DNA from: Isoetes taiwanensis
Taxonomy: Eukaryota > Streptophyta > Lycopodiopsida > Isoetales > Isoetaceae
Assembly (NCBI GenBank): GCA_021234155.1
Contig: JAJEKV010000148.1
Location: 1,012,616-1,076,615, forward strand
Direction of reading: 5' to 3'
Length of the DNA: 64,000 bases
Shown: positions 53,674 to 64,000 of the stretch, one piece after another
Layout of the letters: every line of letters begins with the position of its first letter
How positions within the stretch are numbered: the stretch's first letter is position 1
Translations under genes and position numbers: made by a program
Notes under the pieces: model-generated
The model's input: only the letters and a program-made list of their open reading frames with translations
What the model was told of the DNA's origin: nothing
The model's database searches: none

Positions 53674-55311
53674 AAACCTACATTCGGAGGGAATGTTAGG
53701 GTTAGGTCGCGACTAGCCGCCGCCCATCTCGTGCAGCAGACTGATTTCTCCTTGCTTGCTGGAAGAGTGGCTGAAGCTAGGCCACTGGCTTCTACATTCT
53801 GATTGTTCTTTTGCAGAGTGGAGAATAGAGTGCTAAGCATTTCACATCTTGCTACAATCGTTCTTTCTTTGGAGCTCGCCTTAACTTCTGAAGGAGATCA
53901 TAAGTGCAGGATTTACGGTCAAAATAGATGCTCGCTTCTTCTTCTGTGATCTAACCAGAATGGTAGCCGTGAAGAAACCTCGGCCAAGTGGTATGCCTTT
54001 TCCCTTGTTTGACGTGTATCTTAGTCAGTTTTCTCAGGTTCAGGAGGCTATGCTGCATCTGCTGTAGCGTTGTAGAGGGCTGCACTCACTGTAGCCAAAT
54101 ATGCTGCACTCACTGCAGCTCAGGGATTCAAATGTAAGCTGGTTTCGTTCTCATCTCAAAGAAGGTGTGGGCACAATCAGTTGGCTAGGTTTTTTTCGTA
54201 CTGAACATGGAGGACAGTTTCTTTCTTTCAAGGTAATGTGCTACATTTGGGATTTAGTTGTGGCAAGCATGAGTTTGATTGGTGGAGTCCTATTACCTCT
54301 GTTCACTGTTGCACTTGCATTGGTTTTGGGTATGTCAAAGTTCTGTCTACTACAGGTTGGGTACAGCAAGAAGAGGGCACTGGATTTATTTAGCCGGCAT
54401 CCATGGCGCTTTTATTGCAGTGGCTTACCTGATAGCTGAATAGAGGTGAGACATATTTAGCTTTCTTGTGCTTGAGAAGTTGCCTCTGTATGAAATCTTT
54501 CGGAGCTACTTAAGGGTGTGCGAAGGAGATTCCTCAAGCATGGTAGCTTTAGCCTGAGCCAAGCTACTGTTTGTTTGGAGAGCTTTGGTTTTTGGTGGCA
54601 GCGCTATCTTTTTTATGCTTTAGCCATGATCGTTCTAATCTGTTGCACTTGCTCCATGGAGAGAGGTTCTGTTTTTTTTTTTATGTTTGCCCTCTTCCAT
54701 CCCAGCTGGAAGATGGTGTAGGCTTCAGGAATTTGCACCACGAAAGCAATTTACAACAGCTATTGACTCCATGAGGCATAGGGACGGGAGGACCACATGT
54801 TCTCATAGCTGCCTACTAGAGATGGTGGGTAGAGATAGGGAAGGTGAAGCCCAAGTGACAGCCATGGACAAGGGAGGTGGATGTGGACCACCCTGTTATA
54901 GGGGAGGCCTTAGAATCATCTATGTTCTATGGAAGAAGGTGAGAATAGATACTCCAAGTACGAGACATCGGAAGTGGGTTCTTATTCTCCCAGTAGTACT
55001 GGAGTATGGATAGAATATAGGCCGAGTTAAGGCGAAGGATGATACCTCTACTCTTTTGCCCGTGACTGTTGCAATTCCGGATGGGGAGCTTAAAGAGGTA
55101 GCATCTTCAGGTAATTTGGGGTCAGTATTTGAGATGGATTGTTATAATGGTGTTTGTGCCTTTTCTCTACACTTTTTGGGAAAACGTGCTGAAATGTTTA
55201 TTATCTGGTAGACCATTGTATGAGAATGTTTATCTAGCCTATTGTGGAGCCCATTCCAATAAGGTCATGTACCCTATTTTTGCTATTAATAGAAAATTAA
55301 AAAAGCTTGCC

Positions 55312-55342
<31 letters not shown>

Positions 55343-55353
55343 AACCTACATTC
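53674..55353 (+). mobile_element. poly(A)-tailed retro-insertion with 12-bp duplication
   Basis: AAACCTACATTC occurs at 53674-53685 and 55342-55353. The insert (53686-55341) starts GGAGGGAATGTTAGGGTTAGG and ends in an A-rich tail (about 55314-55341) preceded by TTTTTGCTATTAATAG. This is a product of LINE-type reverse transcription, either a truncated LINE or a processed copy of a host transcript. The open frame at 54101-54439 has hydrophobic segments (LVVASMSLIGGVLLPLFTVA), but I cannot assign it. The parent is unknown. Confidence 0.8.
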
Positions 55354-56764
55354 ATTTGTGTTCAAGTCCATGACCCCTAATGCTACAAGAGCCTCCACAT
55401 TCTTAGGATCCAACTGCAAAAGAAAAAAAAAATAACTTTTTCATGTCTCCAATTTATAAACAAAAAATTAGACATCAAAACACCATGAGTATCTTCAAAC
55501 CAATCAAGCCCAATTTATAAAAAAAGAATTAGACATCAATACACCATGAGTATCCTTCCCATTTGAATAGCCATTTTTGAAACAAGTGAGACAACCCCTT
55601 TACTTTGAGAGGAGGAGGCTAGAGTGTTTTTATGGAATCCCAAACATGGGGGAAATTGCTCCTTGCCGGGGCATAATTCTCATCACTTACAATCCTAAAA
55701 CCTAGGTGGACCATTTTAACATATATCAAACAAAATTTTTTACACCTAACAATCAAGTAAGTGGTACCATGAAAGGCACAATTCTAACTTTCTCAGGGAG
55801 CAAGTTCGTCAGTTTCAAAATACATAAATTGGGCATATTAGGGTTAAGACCAGCAATTTTACAAACACTTCATAGAACATTACGTTGAGAAGTAGACCCA
55901 CCAAATATCCATCAGATCTAAAATTTGAAGGAGCAAAAGATGCCAAGAGATGGAATAAAGGAAAAGCCAATAATCACTTATGATGGAATAACCAACAATC
56001 ACTTATGATGGAATAACCCACAATCACTTATGATGGATAATGCATGGATTATAATACCAGTTTTCACATAGCCCGCATTAAAGCTGTGAGTATAGAATCA
56101 GATAGCCACGAATAACCACGAATAACCACGAATAGGAACTGTAAAATGTATAAACACGAAATCATCTACATGATTACATAATACAAGAACGTGTAATGAC
56201 AGTATGTTTTTTATTTACATCAAAGTCAAAAACAAAGGATTCTACATGTCCAGCATGTAAATATCTGGATTTTTCATTTACAATCACATGCGAGAAATTC
56301 ATAAATTATGATCAAAGATCCGAATCTATCACATCTTTCAGGTCCTCTTAGCCCGACGGTTTGATATTTGCTTTGGTATTCCCATGCTTAGCGAGGTTCA
56401 TGCATACCCCTACCACCACTCATTGGAAGGCAGCCGTAAGTTCCTTCCTAACTTGAAGGCATCACATATTACGGACTTCTTCCTCCAAATTTTGTTGCTT
56501 CGTTTCATTTACATCATGCTGGTAGGCCGACTAGGAGTACCACATGACATTTTATGAGCTTTGGCGGCATTTAGAAGCATAAACCCACTGTTTCTCTCAA
56601 AAGACACAAGATGTATAAAGCATTGTGCGGTGTTATCTCTGAGAACTTGCTTCAAGGTCTTCATTGTTGTGACAACCATAGTCATCTCAAACTGGCAACT
56701 AGGAAAGCATCAATATGAGTTCCGGGTAGTTTTCCTTCACAAAAGTCATTCCAAACACCATCTC
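55354..56764. other. mostly unassigned; 25-bp and 11-bp tandem repeats
   Basis: No supported gene. AATCACTTATGATGGAATAA repeats three times with a 25-bp period at 55972-56038, and AATAACCACG repeats with an 11-bp period near 56105-56133. Confidence 0.55.
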
Positions 56765-57228
56765 CTAATGCTTCTTTATAAGCGGTAGAACACAGAGACA
56801 CTTTGAGCCCATTCCAAATAGCTTTCTAGCTGAAATTGATGTAGCAAGCCAAGGCCTCTCATTTATAGAGCACATCCCCGGCATTAAGTTACTTATACAT
56901 GTGGAATTACTTACCTCATATTCCCCCTCGCCGAAATGCAACACTCCAATGTTATTGAGTAGTCCAACAGTAATCGAGTCCCGATTCTTTTTCAAAAGTT
57001 TAAAAGAGCACGCATAACCATGCAACGATAAGAATGTCTGAAATGTATTTATGCTGTTAGATGATACAAGATGCCTGGGCCAGGTCCTGTGTTTAAATAC
57101 CCATTAATGAAAGCAGCACATTCCTGCTTTCTTTGTAGAAAAAGAATGACATTCTATCAAAGAAGTTAAGGCAATGTACAAAATAAGGAAAACACGCTGG
57201 GCTAAATCCTAATATGGGAAATGTTAAC

Positions 57229-58241
57229 ATTCTAGAATGGGACTCGCATGAAACCAACAAACCGCCCACTTAGACTTGCTTCTCATTCATCTCAGCAGAT
57301 TTTCTACAATGGTAGATAGTGGGTAGCCGCACACATGCGAACTACCCATAAAAAATAAAGGGAAAATCCAATTATATCATTTGGACCCCAACAAAATACA
57401 ATGCTAATAGAGACTGGGCTAGTGTACCTGCCGAAAGCTTATCACCGGGATTAAAAAACCCCGCCCTTTCGGGTTTTCGAGGAAAAACCCTAGTGATAAG
57501 CCTTCGGCAAGGGGCTTGGACAAACGTAAGGCATAAAAATCGCTCCCAAAACCCACGAATGGAAAAGTCGAAACAGATGTCGCTCGCTAACCTGTACCTG
57601 CACATCACCAACAAAACAACAAGACAAAACAAACTTCCCAGTGTGGAGGGGCTGATTACGCGCGTGCCACGCGATAAAAATACAATAACAAAGAAGGGGA
57701 GGGTGGGTTCAAAGAGAATAAGGTAATCGCCGAGAGAAGAGGAAGCGCCGATGAGATGTTGAAGCGTAAACGCCTAAAATAGCTTAACTCCCAACCAGAA
57801 TGGGCATCGCCACCGCATGCATAAAAAACATACATGCTCGCCCCATTCTAGAATGGCGATCCGATGTCTCGGATCGATGGGATTCTAGAATGGGACTCGC
57901 ATGAAACCAACAAACCGCCCGAATACCAAAGGACTTCCTTACAAACTAGGATCGAGGACGAAGGTCACAGGACGAAGGCTAAAGGCCGGAAAAGGACAGC
58001 AAGAAAGAAACGCCAAATTGGCCAAACCAAGCAGGAAGAAGCCCCTCCCCCGCCTGGGAAACAATTCAAAGAGAATAAGGTACTGCTGAGAGAAGAGGAA
58101 GCGCCGATGAGATGTTGAAGCAGAAACGCGCCTAAAATAGCGAACTCCCAACCAGAATGGGCATGCGCCGCCCGCATGCATACAAAAACATGCATGCTCG
58201 TCCCATTCTAGAATGGCGATCCGATGTCTCGGATCGATGGG
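57229..58241. repeat. nested repeat unit with CCATTCTAGAATGG palindromes
   Basis: 57710-57881 recurs at 58067-58241 (about 85-90% identity; period about 358 bp), both ending CCATTCTAGAATGGCGATCC and GATGTCTCGGATCGATGG. A 38-40 bp piece, TTCTAGAATGGGACTCGCAT continuing AAACCAACAAACCG, occurs at 57229-57268 and 57882-57921. It lies within the intron between the last two clear CTR9 exons and looks like a nested insertion of unknown class. Confidence 0.75.
57429..57509. repeat. 81-bp hairpin
   Basis: TGCCGAAAGCTTATCAC (57429-57445) pairs with GTGATAAGCCTTCGGCA (57493-57509) with one mismatch. The loop itself holds ACCCCGCCCTTTCGGGTTTT, a further pairing. Probably a miniature fold-back element. 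Confidence 0.7.
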
Positions 58242-59395
58242 AACAATGTTCAACTTGGGAGCGATATGATACTTGAAGCATTGAGATAAGTCTTTGAATA
58301 CGTGCTACAAGGCATACATTAGGCATTGGTATTTAGATCTGATATCCTGTTTGCTTTAGTGATTGCTCATGTCGCCAAGTAATTATGGCTCACAAAGCCT
58401 AAACCTTCTCTGGACAATGATAAAACACCTCTTCTCATCTACAAGCGTCTTTATACAGTGTATACAATTGAGTCACAATTTTCCAACATTATTTCTAGCA
58501 TCCACTCAGATGAAAATCAGAAAAATCATGAAGCATTATTATGATTCTAAGACGTACACATAAAGTGAAAAGCTTGATTTTTACAGCTTACAGTTTTAAA
58601 TGCATCAAGAGCAGCAGAAAAATCTGTTGACACAAGTAATTCGCCCATTCCAATCCAAGCCTAAAGAGGGATATCCAGAAAACAATTATCTGAGTATATG
58701 GTTAACAACCTAAAAACTGTAATTTTGTGAAAGTAAATACATCTACATCTCGAGAATTTATCTTGGTTGCTTTTTTAAAACTCTCCAAAGCCTTGTCAAG
58801 ACGACGTTGATGAATATATATGCTGCCTATGGCCTGCAAAACAAACACATGGAGCAAGTAAAACATTGTCCACACCTCAGAAGATGACAAAGAAACTTTG
58901 ATCGAACCTTCAATGCATCACAATTATCAGTTTGAACCTCCAAGACTTTCTCGAAGTTTGACAGTCTGCAGACTTCAAATCTCGAAGTTTAAATTGAACC
59001 TGACCAAGTCCTTTGATACATAAAAAATGAGGGTTATCTTGTACGAAAATCCAAAACTTTAGAAAGCAGAAAAGATCATGACCACAGAAGATACCATAAT
59101 ATGGCAGAATGAAGTCTTTAGGGGTCTTTAGGTCTTGAATAGACAGTCGATAATAGGCAGTTGCTGTCTCATAATCACACTGCAATTACAATATAATTCC
59201 ATCATGCTATTGATTTTGCTAAAATCTACCCATGGCAGAACTTATCGGCATTTATATGGGAAATTCCAACAATAAGCTGCGAACCTTGCTATGGTATGAG
59301 CGAGCCAAGTTGAAATAGGACTGAGCTTTGATGAGTGTATGATCAGTAGCAGCAAGAGCAGTTTGATGCGTGCTGGTCATATGCTCTGCCCTCTG

Positions 59396-59960
59396 CAAAA
59401 AAAACCCAAATCGTCCAGACCTCTCCGGTTAGCCGGTTTCGAGAGCGGCTGCCCACCAACAGAAGTGACCGAGAGTTTACAACCAATCATAAGTTTCGAA
59501 CAGTCACAAGCATATCCTAGGGATATTCTAGAATATACCTAGGATATGCCAAAAGCCCACATAAACAAGGGTTTACCCCCCTAGGGGCAACCCAAAAATC
59601 CTACTAGTGCAAAAACCAACCGTAAAAAATCCTAGAATCTATGGCTTCGACCGGCCCAAATCCTTATACTCTATTTTTTGGACCGGCCGTATATCCTAGA
59701 ATATTTCATGTGGACCGGAACATTTTAATTTGAACCGGATTGTTGGATTCAATCCTAGATCCAGATTTAGCTGGACAGATTTGAAACAATAGGAAAACTT
59801 CCGACTGAAAATAGCAGACTTTCTTAGTAGTTCTGGAGGAATCGTAGTCCTATGTTAGAGCTTCCCAAGGTAGGTTCAGAACAGTTGGAAAGGTGCTTCT
59901 TGAGGTTGAAAAATTTCTCGAACCAAGGTCGTGAGCGAATCACATGACTAGTGTGTCTTA
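59396..59960. other. unassigned sequence with GACCGG motifs
   Basis: No gene. Short recurring words are ATCCTAGAAT (about 59626 and 59692) and GGACCGG (about 59690 and 59715). Possibly part of a small transposon bordering the CTR9-like fragment. Confidence 0.35.
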
Positions 59961-60600
59961 TATTTTAAGGCATATTATTGGTCCATGTCAACATTTAAGA
60001 ACTGGTTTTCACACAGAGCCATATAAAACATATCTTATTTAGGTTCGGATAGGTTCGATAAGGGCAATGGAGTCTTATTTTATACCGGGGAACTTCCCCC
60101 GCCATAAAATAAGACACCACTTATTATATTCTACTTTATTCTATTGACCAGTCATATTCAAAATAAAAGGTGGTCTTATTTTGTGATGGTTTTCACATTA
60201 GTATTTGTTAGTGTCTCATTTACATAAGACACCCTATAGTGTAAAAACAACTTATATTTGTGTGTCTTATTTTTTGCTTTGGAGTCACAAATGATGTCTT
60301 ATATGAAATGGGACAGCCATATTATAAGACATCGTGTATTAGCTCGAGCTAATGACAGGAGAATGACATGGCATGAGATGGTGGGCTTGCGATGCTACTT
60401 TTTTTTTTTTTGCATTTATTTCGCAGCTTGGCGGTGCTTTGATTCAATGATGTTTTCACATGTTTTATTGTATATATTTATTTTGCATGTGTGTTGTGAT
60501 TAGCTCGAGCTGTTATTTTACATAGAATTTTCCCCTGGATATTGTGATTCTAGGGGAACTTTGCGTCAACTGTGATTAGCTCGAGCTAATCACAGCTTTC
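59960..60600. repeat. ATAAGACAC repeats and GATTAGCTCGAGCTAATC palindromes
   Basis: GTGTCTTATTTTA and its complement TAAAATAAGACACC recur in both orientations from about 59960 to 60335. Three copies of a palindrome with core TTAGCTCGAGCTAA lie near 60338, 60497 and 60570; the last is perfect and reads GTGATTAGCTC plus its complement. A third element-specific palindrome family is the simplest reading. Confidence 0.75.
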
Positions 60601-61770
60601 TCGTGATGTGTGTGGGGTCAGATGCATGCTCAGGTGTATTTGCTGGATCTGTAGGTATGCAGAACACGCAATCTGGAGAGGAAAAATGCAAAAAGAGAAA
60701 ATACATCATGTAAACGCCACATCACTCTGATCAGATCAAGCAAATCATGTGAATCGCTCCCATGAATCCGAAGATCACTCAGGCGAATCACATTTACGAT
60801 GTTCCGCGAGCCTATACGATGCTCCCATCGTATAAATACGTGAAATTCGCTTCTCCAGCAACTCTGCCACCGCCCTCCGTCTAACTCGGACCACTTGTGA
60901 TGGCCAAATGTCTGAGCGAAGGACACAAAAGTGTCATTCGCCCCATGCCTTCTCTGGGATATCCTATACTATGGAAGCATACATACATATTAGCACTAGC
61001 AACAATATATACAAATAACATGCCACCACAAAGGGTGGCCCATCCATCATCAATATAAACATCAAACATAACGTCAAAATAACATACTCAATGCATCATA
61101 AATGAGAGTTTTACCTTGAACGTAGCCTCAAAAGGGGGTCGATTGATGGTTAGGGTCTCCAAATAACAACAAATAGAATCATGCACAAATTCATCAAATT
61201 TGGACAATACCTGAATTTGTGGATTTTTTATGAAAATCATGCTTCCATGATAGTTTTCTTAGACTAACATACATCCCCAGCGAGTGTTGCATATGCTTTG
61301 CCAACAAATACAGAAATCTTGATCGTGTTGGGTAGCTCCATTGAAAGGAGTCCAAGCATAATCAATAGTCTATATCTCAACACGGTCACTAGCAGTCGTC
61401 GGCCTCCATTTCCTATACCAAGAATTGACGTAATTGGCTGGGAAGAACATGCACTGTCCCTTTCTGTCTGCTTCGATCCGGTTGCTCTAGCTTTCATACA
61501 TGGCAAGGCGTCACTTCTCGAATGACCACCTACCCCAGTTTTAATGGAAAGTCGGCCTACCAAGGAGGAAAAGATAATGTAGACATCACTTTTTTATTCT
61601 TTCTTTTATTCTATCAAGCGCCATGTGTTCTTGGTTGCACTCTCTTGCATCAATGAGCTAGAATCTCCAATGTTTGCTCGATGGTAATCTTTATGTCTCT
61701 TCCTTCCATACACACTCCCTTTTCATTTTGCCTTCAGTTCCCGGTAGCCCCAAATAAGTAACCACACCTG
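60601..61770. other. no supported gene
   Basis: A minus-strand open stretch at 60630-60926 starts in a region with a TATA-like CGTATTTATACGATGG just inside it, but shows no domain. The rest is mixed sequence with frequent stops. Confidence 0.35.
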
Positions 61771-62705
61771 TGCAAATTGGAGAGGGGGGAGGGCACCCAA
61801 TTTAGCCCCAACTGCATGCCTGCTTGCTTGTCCAGATATCACCTGAGGTAGCAATGGCCCCCCAACTGCATGTCTGCGTTTATGTCTTGAGCTCTAAAGG
61901 TAGCAAATTGAGCGGGCGCCCAATTTGGCCCCCTTGGTGCATACCCCCTGAGTGCATGCATACTGTTTGCCTAGATATCACCTGAGGTAGCACTTGGCCC
62001 CCTTGATGCATGCCCCCTGAGTGCATTGCATACTGTTTGCCTAGACATAACATGAGGTAGAAAATTGGGTGGTTGGCCCCTTAAATGCATGTGTGCCCTC
62101 GTGCCTTGAGCTCTCCAGAGGTAGCAAATTGAGCAGACGCCCAATTTGGCTCCCCAAGTGCATGCCTGCCTTCATGTCTTGAGCTCTCTAGAGGTAGCTA
62201 ATTGGAGAGGTGCCCAATTTGGCTCCCCAAGTGCATGCCTGCCTTCATGTCTTGAGCACTAAAGTTATTAAATTGGATGGGCGCCCAATTTAGCCCCCTT
62301 GGTGCATGCCCCCCTGAGTGCATGCATGATGTTCGCCTAGACATCACCTGAGGTCGCAAATTGGGCGAGCGCCCAATTTGGACCCCCAAGTGCATGCCTG
62401 CCTTCATGGCTTGAGCTCTCCAAAGGTAACAAATTGGGTGGGCGCCCAATTTGGCTCCCCAAGTGCATGCCTACCTTCATGTCTTGAGCTCTCCAGAGAT
62501 AGCTAATTGGCGCCCAATTTGGCCCCCTTGGTGCATGCCCCTGAGTGCATGGCCTATTACTTGTAGACATCACATGAGGTAGCAAATTGGGTGGACGCCC
62601 AATTTGGCATCCCAAATGCATGCCTGCCGTTATTTCTTTACCTCAAGCTATGTAGCAAATTGGGCGGGCGCCCAATTTGACCGCCCCAAATGCATCTCCC
62701 ACCAT
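61770..62705. repeat. tandem array with AAATTGGGCG...CGCCCAATTT palindromes
   Basis: About eleven units of 70-110 bp. Each carries a dyad AAATTGG(G)C(G/T)GG(C)GCCCAATTT and spacer words CCCCTTGGTGCATGCCC or CCCCAAGTGCATGCCTGCC, then GCCTAGACATCACCTGAGGT or TTGAGCTCTCCAGAGGTAGC. Spacers alternate between two types. Short open frames across the array are repeat-derived. Confidence 0.9.
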
Positions 62706-62749
62706 CAGTTCACAGTTTGGTCTCTCAACTGCTTTACTTGCTTTTTTGT

Positions 62750-63900
62750 ATGTTTAGACTTACTCAAGCTATTAGTACCTGCTGATGGGATCTACTTCTT
62801 TATGTTATCCAGCACCTATGACAAGGACCAAACAAACTGCCCGTGTAGCTGGAACGGGCCCTCGAATAGCGTAAGCAATTGGTGCTACAAAGGACACAGA
62901 GCCCAACATGTCTTTTGAAGGTATTGAAGTGGTACCCGACCAGATAACTTCTGTTGCTGATAAGTACACTTGGTGCATCGAGATACCCTGGCTCTAGCAT
63001 AAATCACCTCAAAGATCTGTGCTTGTACTTTGTTGTACCAGCTACTAGGAAGACAAGCAATGGCAATTGATATGGTTGTTTGCATTGAGGTGGATGACGA
63101 GATAGATGTTTTTATTGAAGACATTTTGGATAAGTTCTTTCTTGGATATAGCTTCCTTTACGAACCTCAACTCATGGCTGCAAGCACCACTGAAAATGTA
63201 CAGTCATGTCAAGCGAAGGGCTAGGTATTAGCATCTTACGAGAGCCTGGAGAGATCTAGAATAAAAGAACGTGGAGATATAATAGATGGTTTCAATACAA
63301 TTAGGCAGTGGATTCTTGATCACAAGCAAAATAGGTCCAAAGCCCTTTACACAGAATATCATGGCAAGAACCAACCAAAGGTGTACGACACGCCATGGTT
63401 GAAGTCACGTTATGGATTTCCTAAGAGGGGGAGGTAGTCAAAAGCACGGAGAAGGCCGGGAACGCGACAGTAGAGAAAATTGCTATTCCAAAGAAAAAGA
63501 GAACGGAGTCTGCAAGTAAGCAAAGCATTGAAACACCAAAACTCATTCTTGAAGGTATGCAAAGAGGAGATTCTAGCCCGAACTCCAGTCCTGGGTCAGA
63601 AGAGTTCTCTGAGCAGTTTGCATAAGCTCGGGAGGTGAAGAAACGGAGTAAACACGAAGTAGTGGGGTCCTCCTCTAAGAGACGAAGACAAGCCACTCCA
63701 CCCGAGACTTCATGTAAATCAAAAAGGGAGAGTGAGGCTGAGACTGGATCAGAGGAAGAAGACTTGCAAATTGTAAAGTGCTCAACCTCTTTATAATTTC
63801 TCTGTAAGGCGCAGGAGATCTATAGCAGCTTTGTGTTTTTTGAGCACTCACCATACTACCCGGTAAGGTTGGATCCAGGTATGGTTTTATATTCTTTAAT
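62750..63900 (+). pseudogene. decayed coding region, unknown family
   Basis: Plus-strand pieces are YTWCIEIPWL (about 62960), WMTR-like breaks, then IDGFNTIRQWILDHKQNRSK, KVYDTPWLKSRYGFPKRGR (to about 63435). A Lys/Ser-rich nuclear-type linker follows (KKKRTESASKQSIETPK, one stop after SEQFA, then SSKRRRQATPPE) to about 63795, and an exon-like YSSFVFFEHSPYYPVRLDPG lies near 63815-63870. Frameshifts separate the parts. I do not recognise the family. It continues past or towards the right edge and may belong to the element that carries the 61.8-62.7 kb array. Confidence 0.4.
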
Positions 63901-64000
63901 GTTCTTGGCATGGATTGTATCAAAGTATCATTTTTTCGCTAGATTGCATGCAAGCTGGATTTGGAGGATTGTCCTGGTCGTTATATTCTTGCACCATCTT

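Larger units (their letters stand above)
56770..59392 (-). pseudogene. CTR9/VIP6-like (Paf1 complex TPR protein) gene fragment
   Basis: Exons on the minus strand: 59392-59285 (TALAATDHTLIKAQSYFNLA, RSYHSK), 59179-59095 (YETATAYYRLSIQDLKTPKD, FILPYYG), 59010-58908 (GLGQVQFKLRDLKSA, then SNFEKVLEVQTDNC), 58833-58741 (IGSIYIHQRRLDKALESFKK, ATKINSRDVD), 58660-58592 (WIGMGELLVSTDFSAALDAF) and about 57020-56915 (LLKKNRDSITVGLLNNIGVL, HFGEGEYE). A further piece near 56830-56780 reads SYLEWAQSVSVFYR. The order and sequence match the central TPR part of CTR9 (VIP6/ELF8 in Arabidopsis), a Paf1-complex subunit in transcription elongation and histone modification. All exon phases join except in the third, where two extra bases after KSA shift the frame. 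N- and C-terminal exons are missing. Introns are retained, so it is a DNA-level copy. Confidence 0.8.

Noticed and set aside
62198-62621. Open frames with HLGxQIGRPPNL-type repeats.
   Set aside because: Repeat-derived; the phase follows the dyad array.
1-64000. tRNA, rRNA, snRNA or miRNA genes.
   Set aside because: No cloverleaf with A/B boxes, rRNA core or clear precursor was recognised by eye; a tRNAscan or Infernal run would be needed to exclude them.

Overview
This is nuclear DNA of a land plant. The evidence is spliced genes with GT/AG introns, an intact homologue of the plant-specific PHLOEM PROTEIN 2-LIKE A10 family, and fragments of a D-alanine-D-alanine ligase-type gene and a CTR9/VIP6-type gene. 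Nested transposons fill nearly all the rest. The heavy load of DNA transposons with DUF7869-like and MULE genes, and the AT-rich composition, would suit a seed-free plant such as a fern or lycophyte, but I cannot fix the species from sequence alone.

Layout. 1-12.7 kb: a large element with two divergent gene blocks. On the minus strand lie a three-exon gene with a ParB-like motif plus a degenerate DNA-methyltransferase-like region, and, at the edge, an FCP1-like phosphatase exon. On the plus strand lies a putative DUF7869-type transposase broken by a solo LTR with a perfect 5-bp target duplication. About 19 copies of a 24-bp palindrome centred on CACGTG sit in the introns and in the shared promoter region. 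12.8-14.8 kb: a dead LINE interrupted by a hAT-type MITE. 15.5-21 kb: a Helitron 3' end and a complete nested Helitron. 22.4-23.4 kb: an internally deleted relative of the first element. 23.5-28 kb: a decayed Ty3/gypsy element on the minus strand with a 5'-truncated LINE nested in it (14-bp duplication). 29.8-32.1 kb: a fragment of a D-Ala-D-Ala ligase gene cut off by a fold-back repeat, then an LTR-like unit.

33.8-35.6 kb: the one clearly intact host-type gene (PP2-A10-like, minus). A complete 3.2-kb Helitron (36.0-39.2 kb) sits directly upstream of it. 39.4-41.8 kb: a hAT transposase pseudogene with an intron. 42.17-53.36 kb: an 11.2-kb Mutator-like element with ~70-bp terminal inverted repeats and a 9-bp target duplication. 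It carries a decayed MULE/SWIM transposase, an Ulp1-like peptidase remnant and an inverted pair of small two-exon genes of unknown family. Arrays of a second palindrome (GTGATTCC...GGAATCAC) lie at both ends and upstream of the small genes. 53.7-55.3 kb: a poly(A)-tailed retro-insertion with a 12-bp duplication. 56.8-59.4 kb: a CTR9-like pseudogene that keeps its introns. 60-62.7 kb: two further palindrome families. 63-64 kb: decayed, unrecognised coding sequence.

The recurring theme is large DNA transposons that each carry their own dispersed palindrome family, placed in non-coding parts of the element (termini, introns, promoters) and spared from exons. I treat these as candidate binding-site arrays for element-encoded or host proteins. 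The best candidate for something undescribed is the first system: a ParB/methyltransferase-like gene paired divergently with a DUF7869-type transposase. Part of that pairing is seen again, internally deleted, at 22.4-23.4 kb.
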